In this document: positions 1 through 6,082 of the stretch, one piece after another | How the letters are laid out: each line of letters begins with the position of its first letter | Position numbering within the stretch: the first letter of the stretch is position 1 | From: an uncultured Lachnospiraceae bacterium | GTDB lineage: Bacteria; Bacillota; Clostridia; Lachnospirales; Lachnospiraceae | Reading direction: 5' to 3' | Length of the DNA stretch: 6,330 nt | Assembly: GCA_958446555.1 (NCBI GenBank) | Contig: CAUCWU010000151.1 | Coordinates: 1-6,330, forward strand | Translations under genes and position numbers: made by a program | Notes under the pieces: generated by a model | Told to the model about the DNA's origin: nothing | Databases searched by the model: none | What the model saw: only the letters and a program-made list of their open reading frames with translations

Positions 1-32
1 CGACGCTTAGCATTCTCGGAAAGATTCTATCT

Positions 33-1547
33 GTGATCTTAATGTTGATTTTGATTGCAATTCCAATTTTAATCATTGTGATTTTAGTGCGACATGCGAT
101 TCTTCGCCATCAGTTAAAGACCGACAAGAGCGACAATGCCGCTCTCTACAAAGAGATTGGCCGCTTAAATAAGCAGGTTCTTACGTTGATGGATGAGAAA
201 AACAGCATCTTGGCATTGAAGGTCAATGCAATGGGTGGAACCGAGCGTATCCCATATATGGGTGCGTCGGCTCTGACCGATGATGTGATCCCAACTGTGG
301 ATGCAGTGACAAACAGTGCATCAAAGGCAGCAGACCCAGGTGTGCCGCTGACAGGAACCGCAGCACTTGCTGCAGCTGCAGCCCAGTCCCACGGAAAGCT
401 TCCGGCAGGGGCAGGAGTAGGCGCACCAGTTGTGCAGGCTGTTTTATCAGAAGCAAAGCTCAATATCGAACATCGTTTTCCAAAGCTTACTCTTGTGGAT
501 GAAAAGTATGCGGCAATCACACCTCCTGAGTATGACAACGAGATCTCACTTGAGGAGTTTGCTGAAGGATACCGCCGTTTTGCAGCCAGCCAAATGAAGC
601 TCTACTATACACCTGAGATTGTGCGTCGTTTCGTCGCCGGTATGGCAGCCAGTAAGCTGTTGATCTTGGAAGGTATCTCTGGTACTGGTAAAACGAGTCT
701 TCCGTATTCGTTTAGCCGTTATCTGACAAACCCAGCAACCATCGTATCGGTTCAGCCGTCATTCCGTGATCGTACTGAGCTACTTGGTTACTTCAATGAG
801 TTTTCCAAACGCTTTAATGAGACCGAGTTTTTGCGAGCACTGTACGAGGCCAATTATCGACCGGACCCGACGCTTATTGTACTCGATGAGATGAACCTTG
901 CTCGAATTGAGTATTACTTTGCCGAGATGCTATCCGTTCTAGAAATGCCAAACAAGGACGAGTGGGTGCTTGATCTGGTGCCGACCGCATGGGAGGGCGA
1001 CCCGGTAAAGATGGATGGTGGAAAGATTCACGTTGCCGATTCCACTTGGTTTATCGGAACTGCAAACAACGATGACTCTACGTTTACGATCACCGATAAG
1101 GTTTACGACCGTGCAATGCCAATTGAGTTAAATGAGCGTGCCGATGCATTTGAGTGCGACCTTCAGCCGCATTGCAATGTGACAGCAGAGCATCTCGAGT
1201 ATCTGTTCCAGAAGGCAAAGGTTGATTATCCGATCAGTGATGAGTTGATGGATAAGATGCAAAAGCTCGATAACTATCTGATCACTCGTTTCAAGCTTTC
1301 CTTCGGAAACCGTATCATGAAGCAGCTGTATGATTTCATTCCAGTTTATGTTGCCTGTGGTGGAACTGAGCTTGGCGGAATGGACTATATCGTTGCAAGA
1401 AAGGTATTAAAGAAGTTCGAGAGTATGAATGTTAGCTTCGTAAGAGATGAGATTACGGGACTGATCAATTATATCGAGAAGACATTCGGAAAGAGTGGAA
1501 TGCAGGATAGTAAGGCATACTTAAGAAGAATTCAAAACATGTACTAA
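33..1547 (+). CDS. Membrane-anchored McrB-like AAA+ ATPase (AAA_5 family), possibly 5' partial
   Basis: Residues about 1-22 are an uninterrupted hydrophobic helix followed by Arg/His, so a single N-terminal membrane anchor with the rest in the cytoplasm is likely. Residues 30-65 look like a short coiled coil and 90-135 are an Ala/Gly/Pro-rich linker. The AAA+ module follows: Walker A GISGTGKT (214-221), Walker B LIVLDEMN (281-288, D285/E286), a sensor-1-like segment GTANNDDST (342-350) and a probable arginine finger in DKVYDRAMP (R360). The Walker B and ANNDD/DRA segments match the McrB/dynein-related class, whose McrB member hydrolyses GTP, so either ATP or GTP is possible. McrB's N-terminal DNA-binding domain is absent and replaced by the anchor and linker. 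The GTG at 33 has only a weak upstream GGAAAG (18-23); an ATG at 42 is an alternative. No in-frame stop occurs back to base 3, so the gene may begin outside the window. The family call is firm; the biological role is unknown. Confidence 0.85.
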   Translation: MILMLILIAIPILIIVILVRHAILRHQLKTDKSDNAALYKEIGRLNKQVLTLMDEKNSILALKVNAMGGTERIPYMGASALTDDVIPTVDAVTNSASKAADPGVPLTGTAALAAAAAQSHGKLPAGAGVGAPVVQAVLSEAKLNIEHRFPKLTLVDEKYAAITPPEYDNEISLEEFAEGYRRFAASQMKLYYTPEIVRRFVAGMAASKLLILEGISGTGKTSLPYSFSRYLTNPATIVSVQPSFRDRTELLGYFNEFSKRFNETEFLRALYEANYRPDPTLIVLDEMNLARIEYYFAEMLSVLEMPNKDEWVLDLVPTAWEGDPVKMDGGKIHVADSTWFIGTANNDDSTFTITDKVYDRAMPIELNERADAFECDLQPHCNVTAEHLEYLFQKAKVDYPISDELMDKMQKLDNYLITRFKLSFGNRIMKQLYDFIPVYVACGGTELGGMDYIVARKVLKKFESMNVSFVRDEITGLINYIEKTFGKSGMQDSKAYLRRIQNMY

Positions 1548-1555
1548 TAATTTAT

Positions 1556-1607
1556 GGGGCACCCGGTAGGTTACGGGGTGCCTCGTAAAACAGTTTTTCC
1601 TTTTTTT
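1556..1607 (+). promoter_or_regulatory. Intergenic GC-rich hairpin with downstream T-rich tract (possible attenuator or weak terminator)
   Basis: GGGGCACCC (1556-1564) can pair with GGGTGCCTC (1576-1584), giving nine base pairs including one G-U, around an 11-nt loop. The T-rich tract (1594-1598 and 1601-1607) starts about nine bases after the stem rather than directly next to it. This makes it a poor classical terminator, but it could lower read-through into the coiled-coil gene, pause RNA polymerase or stabilise the upstream message. I see no clear promoter between the hairpin and the next gene, so read-through is expected. Confidence 0.5.
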
Positions 1608-1608
1608 C

Positions 1609-1615
1609 GGGGAGG
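1609..1615 (+). promoter_or_regulatory. Ribosome binding site that sets the coiled-coil gene start at 1620
   Basis: GGGGAGG is a strong match to the anti-Shine-Dalgarno sequence and lies 4 nt before the ATG at 1620. The earlier in-frame ATG at 1554 lies at the edge of the hairpin and has no such site, so 1620 is the start used here. Confidence 0.85.
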
Positions 1616-1619
1616 CAAG

Positions 1620-3485
1620 ATGGCGAATACAATCAATGATTTATATGCGAAATATACGAATAAGGTAGAACGAACGCTGGAGAATGACCGATATTTCCAG
1701 TACTTATTTGAGATCGTTCAGGCAGGAAACAACACGATTCAGCAGAAAAATCGTGTCCTTCATAAGGTAGTAGATGAGCGGTGGCTGACAGTCGTAGAAG
1801 AAGGTCTGACATCGATTTTTAATATTGTGGATAAACCGCGCCGTTTTATCGCGACGACAGAGGAGGTTGTCCCGGTTGCATTGGCCAGAAAGATTACAGC
1901 TGACAGTGTGCGCCATTTAAGCCAGAATACGCAGTTTATCACGACAAATGCAAAGGGCGATATTCAGCCGACCAAGATTTTGAATGTCTCGACTGAGGAG
2001 AGCTTTGATCTGTATGAGAATCGCTTTGTCTATCATCTGATTCAGCGACTGTTTGCATTCGTCGATAAGAGAACGGATGTCATCTTCTGGTCAACTGGAG
2101 ATGAAACTTGCAATACGATGAGCATGGAGAGTAAGATCGACGATGCTTACGAGGAGATTTCTTATAAAGTTGAGATGACCGTCAAAAATCGTCAGAGCTT
2201 TGCCGAAAACGACAATGACAACATGGATCTCTTTAAAAGAATCGACCGTGTGCGCCGTATGTCAAGAACACTTCGAGCCAGCTCCTTCTGCGATATCATG
2301 AATGGCTGTGCAAAGGTGCGAAGCCCGATCCAGAGAACGAACCTGATGATGAAGGACCCAGACTATCGAAACTGCTATAGGCTGTGGCAGTTTATTGAGA
2401 GCTACGATGAGGTTGGTTACAGCATTGAGGAGCAGGACACGGCTCTTGAGTTCGATGAAGAGTACCAGACTCAGATGTACATCAACTTAATTACCAATTA
2501 TACGGTATTTAAGAGTCTTCTTGAGTCTGATCCAAGAAAGCTTACAGAGATTGCTTCCAAGAAGAGAAAGCCGATCAAGCCAAAGTTTATTAAGAAGATT
2601 CAGGAAGAGATTGTAGATGACTACAACATTCCTGATGTTGAAGTGAGAAAGGTCATTATCGAGGAGGTCACACAGGCACAGCTTGATGCTGAGGCAAAGC
2701 TTGCCGAGGAGACAGCGAATCGAGAAGAACTTGAAAATAGCCTTGCTGAGCTTCAGCAGTCAGCATCTGATCTAGAATGGCAGCTTGACGCACTGACTCA
2801 GCAGATGGAAGAGCTAGAGCAGCAGCGCGCCGAGATTGAAGAGAAAAAGAATGCCCTAGAGGCACAGATCGCTGAGGAGAGAAAGGCAAAGGAAGAGCTG
2901 CAGGCAGCGATGGAAAAGGCCGATGCCGAGGCAAGACTTGCAATTGACAATGCTGAGAATGAGGCAAAGCAGGCAGTCGAGGCAGCCCAGGGCGAAGCTG
3001 AGGAAGCAAAGAAAAATGCCGAGGTAGAAGTTGCGGCAGCTAAGAGCGAGTCGAAGGCCCAGATTGATTTGATTGAGCGTCAGGCAAAAGAGCGAATCGA
3101 ATCCATTCAAAGCGAAACTGCAGCTCAAATCGAGTCGATTCAAAGTCAGTCGAAAGAGCAGATTGAGTCGATTCAGAGTCAGTCCAATGATGCAATTGAC
3201 CGCACCAACAAAGAGGCAAGCGAGCGCATTGAGAATATTGAAACGGAGTCTGCTAAAAAGATAGAAGAGCTTCAGGCAAAGCTCAAACAAGCACTCGAAC
3301 AGGCCGAGAAAGATAGAGCTGACAAGGAGAAGGCACTTGAAAAAGCAAAGGCAAACTCACTGTCACACTATATTGTAAATGCACTTCGAGGCCGTAAAGC
3401 GGCTGCAGATACTTCAACTGATATTGTAAATGCTGACAATGACGAGCATGATAAATCAGATCAGAAAGAGGATGAAAACAAGTAA
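1620..3485 (+). CDS. DUF2357/McrC-partner-like protein with long C-terminal coiled coil, no visible nuclease domain
   Basis: This is a 621-residue cytoplasmic-looking protein with no signal peptide or membrane segment. The N-terminal half (about 1-310) is mixed and globular. It contains LYENRFVYHLIQRL (131-144) and SPIQRTNLMMKDPDYR (235-250) followed by YRLW (253-256), motifs I associate with DUF2357 proteins that pair with McrB-like ATPases. A basic linker (314-326) leads into a coiled coil: heptad-like from about 352 to 426, then 11-residue repeats from 427 to about 569. The C-terminus has a short helix (580-594) and an acidic tail. In known McrB partners a PD-(D/E)XK nuclease follows the DUF2357 region; here I find no such motif and the coiled coil takes its place. 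It directly follows the AAA+ gene, as McrC follows McrB, and overlaps the signal peptidase gene by 1 nt. I infer that it is an adaptor or scaffold for the ATPase. The DUF2357 assignment is from memory of motifs and is moderate in confidence. Confidence 0.75.
   Translation: MANTINDLYAKYTNKVERTLENDRYFQYLFEIVQAGNNTIQQKNRVLHKVVDERWLTVVEEGLTSIFNIVDKPRRFIATTEEVVPVALARKITADSVRHLSQNTQFITTNAKGDIQPTKILNVSTEESFDLYENRFVYHLIQRLFAFVDKRTDVIFWSTGDETCNTMSMESKIDDAYEEISYKVEMTVKNRQSFAENDNDNMDLFKRIDRVRRMSRTLRASSFCDIMNGCAKVRSPIQRTNLMMKDPDYRNCYRLWQFIESYDEVGYSIEEQDTALEFDEEYQTQMYINLITNYTVFKSLLESDPRKLTEIASKKRKPIKPKFIKKIQEEIVDDYNIPDVEVRKVIIEEVTQAQLDAEAKLAEETANREELENSLAELQQSASDLEWQLDALTQQMEELEQQRAEIEEKKNALEAQIAEERKAKEELQAAMEKADAEARLAIDNAENEAKQAVEAAQGEAEEAKKNAEVEVAAAKSESKAQIDLIERQAKERIESIQSETAAQIESIQSQSKEQIESIQSQSNDAIDRTNKEASERIENIETESAKKIEELQAKLKQALEQAEKDRADKEKALEKAKANSLSHYIVNALRGRKAAADTSTDIVNADNDEHDKSDQKEDENK
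2898..3326 (+). repeat. Thirteen consecutive 11-residue (hendecad) coiled-coil units, most similar at DNA level at 3096-3194
   Basis: Within the coiled-coil protein, hydrophobic or small residues recur every 11 positions from L427 to L559, nearly always with a second one three residues later: L427/A430, A438/A441, A449/A452, A460/A463, V471/A474, I482/I485, I493/I496, I504/I507, I515/I518, I526/T529, I537/I540, I548/L551 and L559/A562. A third position at +7 is mostly Ala, Ser or Thr. The core shifts from Ala-rich to Ile-rich along the array. Three units (3096-3128, 3129-3161, 3162-3194) are clear 33-bp repeats encoding IESIQS at the start of each, which suggests recent tandem duplication. 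Confidence 0.85.
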
Positions 3486-4093
3486 TGATAAGAAAGATAA
3501 TCTGCGGAGTCATCAATACGCTTTCTGTTCTTGTCATAGCGGCAGCAATTGTAATTTTGTGTATGGTTCTTTTTACTGAGCCTGGAAAGCCACCGAATAT
3601 TTTTGGCTTTACAATGCTTCGTATCACGACAGGAAGTATGGAACCAACGTATGCGACTGACACACTGCTTGTAGTAAAAAAAACAGATCCAAAAGAAATC
3701 ATGGAGGGGGATGTGATCTCCTTTTACTCAACTGATCCGGCACTTGAGGGAGCAGTCAACACGCACCGCGTGGTTTCAATTAGCCAAGATGGAGACAATT
3801 ACATCTACACGACAAAGGGAGATGCGAATAATGCAGCTGATTTATATGATGCGCAGTCACGCTATTTGATTGGAAAAGTGATTTGGTCATCGCTTTTTCT
3901 TGGAAAACTTTCGCGTCTGGCAGCAAATCCGTTAATCTTTATTCCACTTATTTTGATTCCACTGGCAGCAATATTGATTACAAATCTTGTCCATACAGTT
4001 CGCCTTGCAAAAACGATTGCAAGTGAGGAAGAGGAGGCAGCGGTCAAAGAAGCGATTAAAGCACTTCGCAAAGAACGAGAACAAAAGAAGTAA
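3485..4093 (+). CDS. Signal peptidase I, ER/archaeal type (SipW-like)
   Basis: This membrane-bound serine protease removes signal peptides from exported proteins on the outer face of the cytoplasmic membrane. The 202-residue length is close to that of SipW-like enzymes. It has an N-terminal membrane helix (about 5-30), the box B motif TGSMEPT with nucleophile S51, a GDVISF box (75-80), THRVV with H94 where ordinary bacterial enzymes have Lys, and KGDANN with D113. The S51/H94/D113 spacing fits the Ser-His-Asp arrangement of ER-type enzymes such as Bacillus SipW. A second membrane helix (about 147-170) returns the chain to the cytoplasm, ending in a charged Glu/Lys/Arg helix (180-202). Its ATG overlaps the upstream stop codon (TAATG), with AGAGG at 3467-3471 about 13 nt upstream, so translation is probably coupled to the coiled-coil gene. 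SipW enzymes usually serve a few dedicated substrates such as TasA-like surface proteins; none is encoded in this window. Confidence 0.92.
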   Translation: MIRKIICGVINTLSVLVIAAAIVILCMVLFTEPGKPPNIFGFTMLRITTGSMEPTYATDTLLVVKKTDPKEIMEGDVISFYSTDPALEGAVNTHRVVSISQDGDNYIYTTKGDANNAADLYDAQSRYLIGKVIWSSLFLGKLSRLAANPLIFIPLILIPLAAILITNLVHTVRLAKTIASEEEEAAVKEAIKALRKEREQKK

Positions 4094-4114
4094 GCCATAC
4101 AGTTCACGCGTCAT

Positions 4115-4126
4115 GCCCCCGGAGGC
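4115..4126. promoter_or_regulatory. Short GC-rich dyad next to the aspS -35 box
   Basis: GCCCCCGGAGGC is an almost perfect inverted repeat (five of six pairs) ending three bases before the -35 element. A wider pairing, TAAGCC (4091-4096) with GGCTTA (4124-4129), also exists but encloses a 27-nt loop and has no T-tract, so it is not a convincing terminator for the upstream operon. The dyad could be a protein-binding site or chance. Confidence 0.25.
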
Positions 4127-4129
4127 TTA

Positions 4130-4158
4130 TTGACTTTAAAGAACGTGAATGATATAAT
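4130..4158 (+). promoter_or_regulatory. aspS: Sigma-A promoter of aspS with extended -10
   Basis: TTGACT (-35, 4130-4135) and TATAAT (-10, 4153-4158) are separated by 17 nt, and TG at 4150-4151 forms an extended -10. Transcription would start near 4165, leaving an untranslated leader of about 45 nt. One -35 mismatch from consensus and a perfect -10 predict strong constitutive expression, separating aspS from the accessory operon upstream. Confidence 0.9.
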
Positions 4159-4192
4159 CGTAACGAAAAAAGCTAGAATCTACAGGTGGTCT

Positions 4193-4200
4193 AGAAAGGA
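4193..4200 (+). promoter_or_regulatory. aspS: Ribosome binding site of aspS
   Basis: The purine-rich AGAAAGGA ends 10 nt before the ATG at 4211. With the promoter at 4130-4158, it fixes the start at 4211 and excludes the longer in-frame reading from TTG 4130, which would begin inside the -35 box. A weak CTAGA/TCTAG inverted repeat (4173-4177 and 4190-4194) overlaps its upstream edge. Confidence 0.7.
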
Positions 4201-4210
4201 TATAATACCT

Positions 4211-5974
4211 ATGCAGGGACGTACACACAATTGTGGCCAGTTAAGACTGGCAAATGTCGGCGAGGAAGTAAAGCTTGTCGGCTGGTATGAAAATCTTCGT
4301 AAGGTCAGCAAGAATCTTGGATTTTTGATTTTGAGAGACTTTTACGGAACGACACAGATTGTAGTAGAGACAGAGGAAATCATGGAGCAGCTGTCTTCTA
4401 TCAACTATGAGTCTACAATCGAAATTATTGGAACTGTAAGAGAGCGCAGTTCTAAGAACGCAAATCTTCCGACAGGAGAGATCGAGGTAGTTCCAAGTAA
4501 GCTTACAGTTCTTGGAAAGTGCCGTTACAACGAGCTTCCGTTCCAGATTAACCATTCAAAGGAAGCAGATGAGAATGTTCGTCTGAAATATCGTTATCTG
4601 GATCTGAGAAATCCGCAGGTTAAGTCGAAGATTGTTTTGAGAAGTAAGGTTGTTGCAGATCTTCGTGCATCTATGATTGGTCATGATTTTATGGAAATCA
4701 CAACACCAATCCTTACATGTTCTTCTCCAGAGGGTGCAAGAGATTATCTTGTTCCGGCAAGAAATCATCCGGGCAAGTTTTATGCTCTTCCACAGGCTCC
4801 GCAGCAGTTCAAGCAGCTTCTTATGACCTCTGGAATTGACCGTTATTTCCAGATCGCTCCGTGCTTCCGTGATGAGGATGCAAGAGCAGACCGTTCTCCG
4901 GGTGAGTTTTATCAGCTTGATATGGAGATGGCATTTGCTGATCAGGAAGATGTATTTGAGATTCTTGAGGATGTTCTTCCACCAATCTTTGCAAAGTATG
5001 GTATTTACCATGAGGCATCAAAGCCACCGTTTAAGAGAATCCCATATCTTGAGGCAATGGACAAGTATGGTTCTGATAAGCCGGATCTTCGTATCAGCCT
5101 GATCGTTCAGGATGCTACAGAAGTGCTTGCAGAATGTGGCTTTGGTCCATTTGCAGGAAATAAGGTAAAGGCAGTCGTTGCTGAAAACTTCAAGGGTACC
5201 AGAAAGCAGATCGATAAGATGTGTGCTGATGTTGAGGTAGTAAGCGGTCAGAAGGCATATTGGTTCCGTTTAGATGACAAGGGCGAGCTGACTGGAGGAA
5301 TCTCCAAGTTTGTTGTTGATCACAAGGATGCAGTTGTGAGCGCACTTGGCTTAAAGGCAGGTGATTTCGTTGCACTGTCTGCAGGCGACTTAAAGACTGC
5401 TCAGAAGACAGCAGGTGTAATCCGTAAGACAATCGGCGCTTCCTTCGAAGGCTATATGAAGAAGGATTGCTATGAGTTCTGCTGGGTTGTTGACTTCCCG
5501 ATGTATGAGATTGGTGAGGAGTCTGGCGAATTAGAGTTCTGCCATAATCCATTCTCTATGCCGCAGGGTGGTTTACAGGCACTTGAGACCATGAATCCGC
5601 TTGATATTCTTGCTTACCAGTATGATTTAGTATGTAATGGCGTAGAGCTTTCATCAGGCGCTGTTCGTAACCACGATCCAGAGATCATGGTTAAGGCATT
5701 CCAGTTAGTTGGTCTCGGCGAGGAAGATGTAAAGGCAAAGTTCCCGGCTATGTATAACGCATTTTGCTATGGCGCTCCGCCGCATGCAGGAATTGCACCA
5801 GGTGTTGACCGTATGATCATGCTGATTGCAGGTGAGGACAGCATCCGTGAAATCATTCCATTCCCAATGAACAAGAATGCACAGGATGTTATGATGGGCG
5901 CACCGGCTACAGTAAGCGAGAAGCAGCTGGCAGATGTTCATATTAAAATTGTAGAGGACAAGAAAGACGAGTAA
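4211..5974 (+). CDS. aspS: Aspartyl-tRNA synthetase, bacterial type with GAD domain
   Basis: This cytoplasmic class II synthetase charges tRNA-Asp (and tRNA-Asn if non-discriminating) with aspartate using ATP. At 587 residues it has the normal bacterial length. The N-terminal OB-fold anticodon-binding domain (about 1-105) includes LRDFYGTTQIVVE (41-53). The catalytic domain carries motif 1 with the invariant proline (FMEITTPIL, P166), motif 2 (CFRDEDARADRSPGEFYQLD, 218-237, R220/E222) and motif 3 (GIAPGVDRMIML, 527-538, R534). A GAD insertion (about 290-420) sits between motifs 2 and 3 and marks the bacterial rather than archaeal/eukaryotic type. The enzyme is complete and lies alone between its own promoter and terminator, without the hisS neighbour common in Firmicutes. 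The one-residue-longer RSPGEFYQ segment and HNPFSMPQGGL (445-455) resemble alphaproteobacterial AspRS. No gatCAB genes are in view, so tRNA specificity cannot be judged. Confidence 0.98.
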   Translation: MQGRTHNCGQLRLANVGEEVKLVGWYENLRKVSKNLGFLILRDFYGTTQIVVETEEIMEQLSSINYESTIEIIGTVRERSSKNANLPTGEIEVVPSKLTVLGKCRYNELPFQINHSKEADENVRLKYRYLDLRNPQVKSKIVLRSKVVADLRASMIGHDFMEITTPILTCSSPEGARDYLVPARNHPGKFYALPQAPQQFKQLLMTSGIDRYFQIAPCFRDEDARADRSPGEFYQLDMEMAFADQEDVFEILEDVLPPIFAKYGIYHEASKPPFKRIPYLEAMDKYGSDKPDLRISLIVQDATEVLAECGFGPFAGNKVKAVVAENFKGTRKQIDKMCADVEVVSGQKAYWFRLDDKGELTGGISKFVVDHKDAVVSALGLKAGDFVALSAGDLKTAQKTAGVIRKTIGASFEGYMKKDCYEFCWVVDFPMYEIGEESGELEFCHNPFSMPQGGLQALETMNPLDILAYQYDLVCNGVELSSGAVRNHDPEIMVKAFQLVGLGEEDVKAKFPAMYNAFCYGAPPHAGIAPGVDRMIMLIAGEDSIREIIPFPMNKNAQDVMMGAPATVSEKQLADVHIKIVEDKKDE

Positions 5975-5994
5975 GTTGTTTTCTTGCATATATT

Positions 5995-6037
5995 AAGAAG
6001 CAGGAGAAAATCGAGACGATTTTCTCCTGCTTCTTTT
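5995..6037. terminator. Intrinsic terminator of aspS, probably bidirectional
   Basis: A perfect 19-bp stem (5995-6013 pairing with 6017-6035) closes on a 3-nt loop (AGA) and runs into TTCTTTT (6031-6037). It starts 20 nt after the aspS stop codon. The arm begins AAGAAG, so the minus-strand transcript ends the stem in CUUCUU followed by an A/U-rich stretch. It can therefore also stop the convergent minus-strand gene. The 45 bases from 6038 to 6082 hold no further recognisable signal. Confidence 0.95.
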
Positions 6038-6082
6038 GACCACGGTGACAGGTACGCTGGTTCTTTTACTGTCCTAGGTGGC

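Noticed and set aside
1554..1619. N-terminal extension of the coiled-coil protein from ATG 1554
   Set aside because: This stretch covers the hairpin and T-rich tract, has no ribosome site before it, and a GGGGAGG site sits right before ATG 1620.
3096..3194. CRISPR-like array from 33-bp periodicity
   Set aside because: Units are contiguous without spacers and keep the reading frame of the coiled-coil protein.
2668..3290. Long minus-strand reading frames (2668-3009 and 2856-3290)
   Set aside because: They are mirror images of the repetitive coiled-coil coding sequence, with compositions that simply reflect antisense Glu/Lys/Ala codons and no ribosome sites.
33..3485. A complete type IV McrBC-style restriction system
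   Set aside because: The ATPase has a membrane anchor instead of a DNA-binding domain, and the partner shows no PD-(D/E)XK nuclease motif; a signal peptidase shares the operon.
4091..4129. Terminator after the signal peptidase gene
   Set aside because: The TAAGCC/GGCTTA pairing encloses 27 nt and is followed by the -35 region rather than a T-tract.
4171..4200. T-box-like element (GGTGG near 4185) in the aspS leader
   Set aside because: The predicted leader is only about 45 nt, with no specifier stem, full T-box sequence or terminator/antiterminator pair.
4201..4206. Second TATAAT as an alternative -10 box
   Set aside because: It lies 4 nt before the start codon and no -35-like sequence is found about 17 nt upstream.
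4130..4210. 27-residue N-terminal extension of AspRS from TTG 4130
   Set aside because: The TTG is the -35 box and the extension covers the -10 box; the normal AspRS N-terminus begins at 4211 with its own ribosome site.
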